This document shows, one piece after another, positions 57,842 through 64,000 of a stretch of 64,000 nucleotides of DNA. Both the position numbers and the translations under genes were made by a program. The DNA is from Methylococcus capsulatus. Its GTDB lineage: Bacteria > Pseudomonadota > Gammaproteobacteria > Methylococcales > Methylococcaceae. Numbering within the stretch: position 1 is the first letter of the stretch; each line of letters begins with the position of its first letter. The stretch spans positions 2,483,513 through 2,547,512 of the forward strand of contig NZ_CP104311.1 of the NCBI RefSeq assembly GCF_036864975.1, written 5' to 3'. The notes under the pieces are model-generated. The model was not told where the DNA came from, made no database searches, and saw nothing but the letters and a program-made list of their open reading frames with translations.

Positions 57842-59323
57842 TTATGGGTTTCCGCCCATCGCGGTCAGCCGTTGCGGGTTGTCGGCGGTGGAGGGCGGTT
57901 GGGGGCCGTTGGCGGCGGCATCGATCAAAGGTTGTGGAAACAAGCCGGCCGCGAGCACCAGTAGCGCTGCGGCGCCCAGCGCGGCGCCGGCCGCCGGATG
58001 CAGTGCGATCCGTTGAGCGGCGCCGGCCGGCTGAATCATGGCCAGCACGACCCGAAGGTAGTAGTAGATGCCGATGCCGCTGCCGATGACGACGGCGGCG
58101 ACCAGGGGCCAGGTTCCAGCCTGCACGCCGGCGGCGAAGACGTAGAATTTGCCGACGAAGCCGACCGTGAGGGGGATGCCGGCCAGCGACAGCAGGGCGA
58201 GGCTGAGCACTGCGGCGAGCCAGGGTGAACGCCAGAACAGGCCGGCGTAGTCGCTGAGCCGGTCGGTTTCGCGGTCGTCGTCGGATAGAGCGGAGATGAC
58301 GCCGAACGCGGCCAGGCTGGTGAGCGTGTAGGCGGCGAGGTAGAAGGCGATCGTTTCCGCCTGCAAGTCCCGCCGCAGTAGTCCCGCCGCGACGAATCCC
58401 ACCAGCAGATAGCCCATGTGAGCGATGGACGAATAGGCGAGCAGCCGCTTCAGGCTGACCTGCAGGAGCGCCAGGAGATTGCCTGCCAGGATGGAGGCGG
58501 CGGCCAGCATGCCGAGCACGCAAAGAAAGGTTTCCGAGCGCTCGGCATGGACGGCGGTGAAAAACCGCAGCAGCAGGGCGAACATGGATGCCTTCGATAC
58601 GGTCGCGAGGAAGGCGGTGACGGGGGCGGGTGCGCCCTGGTAGACGTCCGGCGTCCACAGGTGGAACGGCGCCAGAGACAGTTTGAAGCCAACCGCGGCC
58701 AGGATCAGGAACAGGCCGGCGAGAGCGAGCGGTTTTTGCTCCAGTTCCAGGCCGCTCGCGCCGATCTGTTCGAACGAGAGCACGCCCAGGTCGCCATAGA
58801 CCAGCGCCATGCCGAACATGAGGAAAGAGGAGGCGAGTCCCGATAGCATCAGGTATTTGATGCCTGCTTCCAGTGGGCGGGAGGCCCGGACGCTGTAGGC
58901 GATCATCGGGAACAGGGAGATCGTCAGTACTTCCAGGCCGAGGAAGAACATGGCGAGATGGGCGCTGGATACCAGCAGCAGTGCGCCCAGGGTCGAGGTG
59001 AGGAGCAGCACGAGGATTTCTTCGTTCTCGTTCTCGCGCCGGCGGAAATAGGCCAGGCACAGGAGGGCGACGGCGAGCGCGGCGAGCAGGAAAAGCGCAT
59101 GGAAGAACACGCCGTTGGCGTCGATCAGCAGCAGGTCGGTGGCGCGGGCCGGTGCGACCGACAGTGCGCGGGGCAGAGTGGACAGTGTGGCCAGCAGGCC
59201 GCCGACCGTCAGCCAGAAAACGAGGCGGAAGCTCCGCCGGATCGCGATGGCGAGCATCACGGCGACGGTGGCCGCCGACAGTACGATGAAGGGGAGCAGG
59301 GCGGTGAAAGCGTCGGCGGTCAC
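57842..59323 (-). CDS. nuoN: NADH-quinone oxidoreductase subunit N
   Basis: The 493-residue membrane protein has about 14 hydrophobic segments and the antiporter-like core HLAMFFLGLEVLTISLFPM, GIKYLMLSGLASSFLMFG, FHLWTPDVYQGAPAPVTAF and SSIAHMGYLLVGF. It is a proton-pumping subunit of complex I. It follows nuoM by 1 bp and ends the operon; 132 bp later cas6 begins. Confidence 0.96.
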   Translation of the reverse strand: MTADAFTALLPFIVLSAATVAVMLAIAIRRSFRLVFWLTVGGLLATLSTLPRALSVAPARATDLLLIDANGVFFHALFLLAALAVALLCLAYFRRRENENEEILVLLLTSTLGALLLVSSAHLAMFFLGLEVLTISLFPMIAYSVRASRPLEAGIKYLMLSGLASSFLMFGMALVYGDLGVLSFEQIGASGLELEQKPLALAGLFLILAAVGFKLSLAPFHLWTPDVYQGAPAPVTAFLATVSKASMFALLLRFFTAVHAERSETFLCVLGMLAAASILAGNLLALLQVSLKRLLAYSSIAHMGYLLVGFVAAGLLRRDLQAETIAFYLAAYTLTSLAAFGVISALSDDDRETDRLSDYAGLFWRSPWLAAVLSLALLSLAGIPLTVGFVGKFYVFAAGVQAGTWPLVAAVVIGSGIGIYYYLRVVLAMIQPAGAAQRIALHPAAGAALGAAALLVLAAGLFPQPLIDAAANGPQPPSTADNPQRLTAMGGNP

Positions 59324-59324
59324 G

Positions 59325-60794
59325 TCAGGTTCCTCGCTGGGCCAGGGTCCGGGTCAGGCCGGTCACCGTGGCATCGGTGTAGGCCAGCATCGATTGGGGA
59401 TGCAGCCCCATCCAGGCAGTCGCAGAGACCAGGAACAGCATCACGCCCATTTCGCGCAGGCCGAAATCGCGGATTTCATGGCGGGAATCCGGCCCGTGGA
59501 ACGCCCGCTGCATCACGTAAAGCGCATACACCGGCGCTAGGATCAGGCCGAGGGCGGCGAACGCGGTTATTGCGGCATCGACGCGGAAGCTCCCCAGCAG
59601 CACCAGGAATTCGCCGACGAAATTGCCCAGCCCCGGCATGCCCAGCGCGGCGACCGAGAAGAACAGGGTGATAGCGCCGAGGCGGGGCGCCCGGGCCCAC
59701 AAGCCGCCCATCCTGCCCATGTCGCGGGTGTGGAGCCGCTCTTGCAGGGCGCCGGCGACCATGAACAGCGCTGCCGCGCTGACGCCGTGGGCGAGCATGG
59801 TCATCACCGCGCCTTGCAGCGCCGCTTGGTTGCCGGCGAAGGTGCCGAGCAGCACGAAGCCCATGTGGCTGACGCTGGTATAGGCGATGAGGCGCTTGAG
59901 ATCGGTTTGGGCGAAGGCGAGCTTGGCGGCGTAGAGGATGCTGACCGCGCCCAGCGCCATGGCGATGGGGGCGAAATCCTGCGCCGCGCCGGGGAACAGC
60001 GGTACCACGAAGCGCAGCAGGCCGTAGGCGCCGGTCTTCAGCAGCACCCCGGCCAGGATCACGCTGCCGCCGGTCGGTGCCTGGGTATGGGCGTCTGGCA
60101 GCCAGGTGTGGAAGGGAACCGCCGGCAGCTTGACCGTGAAGGCGATGAAGAAGCCGAGCATGATCCAGCGGGCCGCGCCCGGATACAGGTCGGCTTCGAG
60201 CAGCTCGAAATAATCGAAGCTGAGCGTCCGTGTCGTCTGGTAATGCAGGAACACCAGGGCGAGGATCGCGATCAGCATCAACAGGCCGCTGACCTGAGTG
60301 AAGATGAAAAATTTCATGGCCGCATAGACCCGGTTCTCATGCCCCCAGATGGCGATCAGCAGATACATCGGGATGAGCATGACTTCCCAGAAAAAAAAGA
60401 ACAGGAACAGGTCGAGGGCAAGGAACACGCCGATGACGCCGGCCAGCGTCCACAGCAGGTTGAAATGGAAGAAGCCCTGCCGTTCGCGGATCTCGGTCCA
60501 AGAGCACAGCACCGCGGCGAAGCCGAGGAACACCGTGAGGGTGGTGAGGAGAAGACTCAATCCGTCCAGCGCCAGATGGAAACGGATGCCAAAGCGCGGA
60601 ATCCAGGCCCAGTCGGTCTGCACCAGCCAGGTGGAGTCCGGCACGGGCTGGGCGAAGAGAGCCAGCAGCAGTGCCGTGTCCGAGGTCAGGGCGGCCAGTG
60701 CCAGCCAGCGCGGAGCGTGGTCCCGCCAGCGGCCGGCGGGGAGCGCCAGCAGTCCGCCGATCAGGGGAATCAGGATCAGCCAGAGTAGGATCAT
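59325..60794 (-). CDS. nuoM: NADH-quinone oxidoreductase subunit M
   Basis: I chose ATG at 60794, overlapping the nuoL stop by 4 bp and giving 489 residues starting MILLWLILIPLIGGLLALPA; a second ATG two codons upstream (60800) is possible. Family blocks are FHTWLPDAHTQAPTGGSV, KRLIAYTSVSHMGFVLLG and FFWEVMLIPMYLLIAIWG. It is an antiporter-like proton channel of complex I. Confidence 0.96.
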   Translation of the reverse strand: MILLWLILIPLIGGLLALPAGRWRDHAPRWLALAALTSDTALLLALFAQPVPDSTWLVQTDWAWIPRFGIRFHLALDGLSLLLTTLTVFLGFAAVLCSWTEIRERQGFFHFNLLWTLAGVIGVFLALDLFLFFFFWEVMLIPMYLLIAIWGHENRVYAAMKFFIFTQVSGLLMLIAILALVFLHYQTTRTLSFDYFELLEADLYPGAARWIMLGFFIAFTVKLPAVPFHTWLPDAHTQAPTGGSVILAGVLLKTGAYGLLRFVVPLFPGAAQDFAPIAMALGAVSILYAAKLAFAQTDLKRLIAYTSVSHMGFVLLGTFAGNQAALQGAVMTMLAHGVSAAALFMVAGALQERLHTRDMGRMGGLWARAPRLGAITLFFSVAALGMPGLGNFVGEFLVLLGSFRVDAAITAFAALGLILAPVYALYVMQRAFHGPDSRHEIRDFGLREMGVMLFLVSATAWMGLHPQSMLAYTDATVTGLTRTLAQRGT

Positions 60795-62632
60795 GCCCAT
60801 ACCCCCAAGGCCAGGATCAGGGCGGCGCCGAACAGCATACCAGCGGCGTAGCGCCGGAGCTGGCCGGTCTGGGTGGGTACCAGCAGGCGATGACCCAGGC
60901 GGGCGAGGGCGACGATACCTTGATACGGCCGGTCGACCACGTCGGCCTGGTTCAGCCGGGCGAGCGCAACGAAAGGCCGGACGAACAGCCGGTCGTAGAG
61001 CCAGTCCATGCCCCAGCCGTTGAACCACAGGCGCCGCAATGCTTCTGCGCCGGGTAGCCGCACTAGGGCTTCGGCTGAACTGGCGCCGGTACGGTAGATG
61101 AGATAGCCGAGCGCGATGCCGAGGAACGGTGCTGTTGTGGTCAAGATGCCGATCGGGCCACCGGCCTGTTCCGGTCCGGTTTCGGGCAGCGCAGGGAACA
61201 GGGACGGTTTCGCCAGACCTCCGCCGAGGGAAAGAACGGCGAGAGCCACCAGCGGCACGCCGATGCTGGAGCCGTAATGCCGATGGGCCGGTGTTTGTTC
61301 CGGGCCGAAAAACGCGATCAGGAGCAGCCGGGTGCTGTAGAGGCCGGTGAGGATCGCGCCCGCCGTACCTGCGGCCCACAACCAGGGGCCGGCGGTACCG
61401 GCAGCGTAGGCGCTGAGCAGGATTTCGTGCTTGCTGTAGTACCCGGACGTGAACGGCAGAGCGACCAGGGCCGCCAGTCCGATGAGAAAGGTCCAGAATA
61501 CCAGCGGCAGGCTGCGCCGCAAGCCTCCCATCCTGAAGATGTCCTGTTCATGATGCAGCGACAGGATGACGGCGCCCGCGCCGAGGAACAGCAGGGCCTT
61601 GAAGAAGGCATGGGTGGTCAGATGGAAGATCGCCGCCGACCAGGCGCCCGCGCCCAGCGCCAGGAACATGTAGCCGATTTGGCTGACGGTGGAATAGGCC
61701 AGGACGCGTTTGATGTCGGTCTGGGTCAGGGCGCTGAAACCGGACATTAGGAGGGTGGTGGCACCGATGACCGCGACCAGGGTCTGTACCTCGGGCGCCA
61801 GAGTGAACAGCGTGTGGGTGCGGGCGATGAGGTAGACGCCGGCAGTGACCATGGTGGCGGCATGGATCAGGGCGCTGATCGGGGTGGGGCCAGCCATGGC
61901 GTCGGGCAGCCAGACCTGCAGCGGCAACTGGGCCGATTTGCCGACGGCGCCGCCAAGCAGCAGCAGGGCCGCGGCGGTGGCCATGGCCGAGCCCGCCGGC
62001 CATTGGGTATCGGCTCGGGTCAATGCCTCCTGGATGTCGAGCGTGCCGAGCTGGCTGAACAGCAGGAACAACCCCAGCGCCATGGCGGTGTCGCCGACGC
62101 GGGTGACGACGAAAGCCTTGCGGGCCGCATAGCCGTTCTCGGGTTTCTCATACCAGAAGCCGATCAGAAGGTAACTGCACAGCCCCACGCCTTCCCAGCC
62201 GAGATACAGCAGCGGCAGGTTGTCCGCCAATACCAGGATCAGCATGGCGAACACGAACAGGTTCATGTAGGCGAAGAAACGGGCCATGCCGGGGTCATCG
62301 GCCATGTAGCCGGCGGAATAGATGTGGATCAGGAAACCGATTCCGGTGACCACCAAAAGCATGTTGAGCGACAGGGCGTCGAGGTAGAAGGCGAAATCGA
62401 CGCCGAAATCGCCCGCCGCCATCCAGTGCCAGAGCGTCTGTCGGAACACCCGGCCTTCCGGCGCCAGGGTCAGAAGTTCGAAAGCCAGGGCGGCCGTCAG
62501 GGCTGCCGAGACGCCGACCGAACCGGCGCCGATCCAGGGGACGAAACGTCTGGCCAGCCGGCCTTCGCTCCCGGTGAGGATCAGGAAGCCCGTCAGAGGA
62601 AGGAAGGGAACCAGCCACAACAGATTCAGCAT
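60791..62632 (-). CDS. nuoL: NADH-quinone oxidoreductase subunit L
   Basis: The 613-residue protein is NuoL: FLYLGWEGVGLCSYLLIGFW-like segment, GKSAQLPLQVWLPDAMAGPTP, SALIHAATMVTAGVYLI and KRVLAYSTVSQIGYMFLALG. It is the distal proton-pumping subunit with the long lateral helix at the C-terminal side. It sits 8 bp from nuoK. Confidence 0.97.
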   Translation of the reverse strand: MLNLLWLVPFLPLTGFLILTGSEGRLARRFVPWIGAGSVGVSAALTAALAFELLTLAPEGRVFRQTLWHWMAAGDFGVDFAFYLDALSLNMLLVVTGIGFLIHIYSAGYMADDPGMARFFAYMNLFVFAMLILVLADNLPLLYLGWEGVGLCSYLLIGFWYEKPENGYAARKAFVVTRVGDTAMALGLFLLFSQLGTLDIQEALTRADTQWPAGSAMATAAALLLLGGAVGKSAQLPLQVWLPDAMAGPTPISALIHAATMVTAGVYLIARTHTLFTLAPEVQTLVAVIGATTLLMSGFSALTQTDIKRVLAYSTVSQIGYMFLALGAGAWSAAIFHLTTHAFFKALLFLGAGAVILSLHHEQDIFRMGGLRRSLPLVFWTFLIGLAALVALPFTSGYYSKHEILLSAYAAGTAGPWLWAAGTAGAILTGLYSTRLLLIAFFGPEQTPAHRHYGSSIGVPLVALAVLSLGGGLAKPSLFPALPETGPEQAGGPIGILTTTAPFLGIALGYLIYRTGASSAEALVRLPGAEALRRLWFNGWGMDWLYDRLFVRPFVALARLNQADVVDRPYQGIVALARLGHRLLVPTQTGQLRRYAAGMLFGAALILALGVWA

Positions 62633-62640
62633 GACGACTC

Positions 62641-62949
62641 CTAGCCTTGCATTTCGCTCAGGCGATCCACGTCCAGCGTCTTGTGGCGCCGGTAGATCTG
62701 CAGCACCAGCCCCAACCCTACACCGACTTCGGCAGCGGCCAGGGTCAGGATCAACAGGAACATGACTTGGCCGTCGGGCTGGCCCCAGCGGGACCCGGCG
62801 GCGATGAAGGCCAGTCCCGCCGCGTTCAGCATGATCTCCACCGACATCAGCATCACGATCAAATTGCGCCGGATCAGCAGGGCGATCAGGCCTAGCACGA
62901 ACAGGACCAAGGCTAGGAGCAGCGCATGTTCGAAAGGAATCGGCGCCAT
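62641..62949 (-). CDS. nuoK: NADH-quinone oxidoreductase subunit K
   Basis: ATG at 62949 gives 102 residues with three transmembrane segments and the conserved [20 protein letters not shown], including the buried glutamates. A longer frame reading into nuoJ is an artefact. It lies 11 bp after nuoJ. Confidence 0.96.
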   Translation of the reverse strand: MAPIPFEHALLLALVLFVLGLIALLIRRNLIVMLMSVEIMLNAAGLAFIAAGSRWGQPDGQVMFLLILTLAAAEVGVGLGLVLQIYRRHKTLDVDRLSEMQG

Positions 62950-62960
62950 TACTTCAGCTC

Positions 62961-63455
62961 CTAAGACTTGAGGGGACGGCCGAGGTGATAGGCGCCGACC
63001 AGCCCCGCCAGCAGCAGCATGGAGGCCGTTTCGACCGCCAGCAGGTAGGGGCCGAACAGGGCAATGCCAAGTGTCTTGGATTCGACGATCCGGCTCGCCT
63101 CGTGGACGCCGGAACGCGTCAGGGTGAACAGCAGCTCGGCGAACAGGATGGCGCAGAGTGCGGCGGGGCCATGCCAGATGCCTGGGCACAGCCATTGTCT
63201 TTCCTGCTCGATCGTTTTGCTGCCGAGATTGAGCATCATCACCACGAACACGAACAGCACGATGATCGCCCCGGCGTAGATGATGACCTCCAGCACCGCC
63301 GCGAAAAACGCGCCCAGCAGGTAAAAGATGAAGCCCGAGGCCAGCAGGGAGACGATGAGGTAGAGCAGGGCGTGCACGGTATTGCACTGGATCACCACCA
63401 TGAAGGTGGCGGCGACGGCGACCAGGGCGGAGAGGTAGAAAAGGGTCAGTTCCAT
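62961..63455 (-). CDS. nuoJ: NADH-quinone oxidoreductase subunit J
   Basis: The 164-residue protein has five hydrophobic segments; [20 protein letters not shown] and [20 protein letters not shown] are the standard NuoJ blocks. The cytosolic loop is short. It follows nuoI by 22 bp. Confidence 0.95.
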   Translation of the reverse strand: MELTLFYLSALVAVAATFMVVIQCNTVHALLYLIVSLLASGFIFYLLGAFFAAVLEVIIYAGAIIVLFVFVVMMLNLGSKTIEQERQWLCPGIWHGPAALCAILFAELLFTLTRSGVHEASRIVESKTLGIALFGPYLLAVETASMLLLAGLVGAYHLGRPLKS

Positions 63456-63477
63456 GTCGATGCCTGTGGGGTTGCAG

Positions 63478-63993
63478 TCAGGGCAGAAGGCTGTGCACGT
63501 CGATCGGGGGCGCTTCGTTTTCCGCCTGGCCTTTGTCTTTACCAGCGATCGCCTTGCCCGCCACCCGGTAGAAACTGTAGCCCGGATATTTCCCGGTCCC
63601 CTGGATCAAAAGGTGTTCCTTTTCGTACACCAGGTTGCGGCGGTCGTATTCGCACAGTTCGAAATCGGGGGTGAGCTGGATCGCGTAGGTCGGGCAGGCT
63701 TCTTCGCACAGGCCGCAAAGGATGCAGCGCGAGAAATTGATGCGGAAGAATTCGGGATACCAGCGGCCATCGACATCCTCGGTTTTCTGCAGCGCGATGC
63801 AGTCCACCGGACAAACGACAGCGCAGAGATTGCAGGCGACGCAGCGCTCCTCGCCGTCCGGGTCGCGGGTGAGCACGATGCGGCCGCGGTAGCGCGGATA
63901 GAGCTTGGGTCGCTGTTCGGGGTACTGGACCGTGTCGGCACGGGAGAAGGTGTGCTTGAGCACGATCCACAGGGTGCGCAATTGGCTGATCAT
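63478..63993 (-). CDS. nuoI: NADH-quinone oxidoreductase subunit I (two 4Fe-4S clusters)
   Basis: The 171-residue ferredoxin-like subunit has [16 protein letters not shown] and [16 protein letters not shown], the ligands of clusters N6a and N6b. The start ATG lies 7 bases from the window edge, and nuoH is expected just outside. It leads the visible nuoI-J-K-L-M-N series. Confidence 0.97.
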   Translation of the reverse strand: MISQLRTLWIVLKHTFSRADTVQYPEQRPKLYPRYRGRIVLTRDPDGEERCVACNLCAVVCPVDCIALQKTEDVDGRWYPEFFRINFSRCILCGLCEEACPTYAIQLTPDFELCEYDRRNLVYEKEHLLIQGTGKYPGYSFYRVAGKAIAGKDKGQAENEAPPIDVHSLLP

Positions 63994-64000
63994 CTCGCTT

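Overview
The window looks like a GC-rich gammaproteobacterial chromosome, most likely a Methylococcus-type methanotroph. Evidence is a truB-rbfA-infB-nusA-rimP block, ffs-dnaX-ebfC-recR, an efp/epmA/epmB set, a phosphoketolase/acetate kinase pair, a periplasmic fatty acid cis/trans isomerase and an NADH dehydrogenase (nuo) operon in E. coli order. The genus is an inference from gene content; no rRNA gene is present to confirm it.

Layout: 1-5.3 kb, translation operon on the minus strand with a hairpin/terminator-like leader. 5.4-14.2 kb, housekeeping genes (lpxH, epmA, efp, epmB, a 5'-nucleotidase, a HIT protein, recR, ebfC, dnaX, SRP RNA, a YaiL-like gene). 14.2-21.8 kb, central carbon block: ackA, a small unknown gene, xfp and a very long GH94-type phosphorylase. 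22.0-24.7 kb, a cti gene broken by an insert of about 250-265 bp. 25.05-26.0 kb, an IS30-family element. 26.1-57.8 kb, a 32-kb defence island. 57.8-64 kb, nuoN to nuoI.

The defence island holds a 59-repeat CRISPR array read on the minus strand; an adaptation operon with two Cas2 and two Cas1-like proteins, one Cas1 lacking the catalytic residues; a complete type III-B (Cmr) operon with Csx16 and a CARF-HEPN Csx1-type RNase; a complete type III-A (Csm) operon ending in a Nudix hydrolase and a CARF-adenosine deaminase (Cad1/CAAD type); a degenerate orphan leader-repeat; a trio of lipoprotein genes; a CARF protein of the NE0113 family with a winged-helix-like C-terminus; and a single Cas6. Both Cas10 proteins keep GGDD cyclase motifs, so target RNA recognition should produce cyclic oligoadenylates. 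These would activate the HEPN RNase and the deaminase, with Csx16 as a probable off-switch.

The most notable observation is a 14-bp palindrome, consensus CGGCAA(R/Y)TTGCCG. It lies upstream of six minus-strand transcription units of the island (cas2, cmr1, csm1, the lipoprotein trio, the CARF-wHTH gene and cas6). In each case it sits exactly 26 or 27 bp before a -10-like hexamer, with no good -35 box. This suggests one activator-controlled regulon covering adaptation, crRNA processing, both type III complexes and the three lipoproteins. The CARF-wHTH protein is the obvious candidate regulator.

Other oddities are REP-like palindromes inserted in frame inside cmr2 and cmr6, a decayed toxin-antitoxin pair between cmr3 and cmr4, and spacers that are unusually rich in hairpins and fall into families of related sequences.
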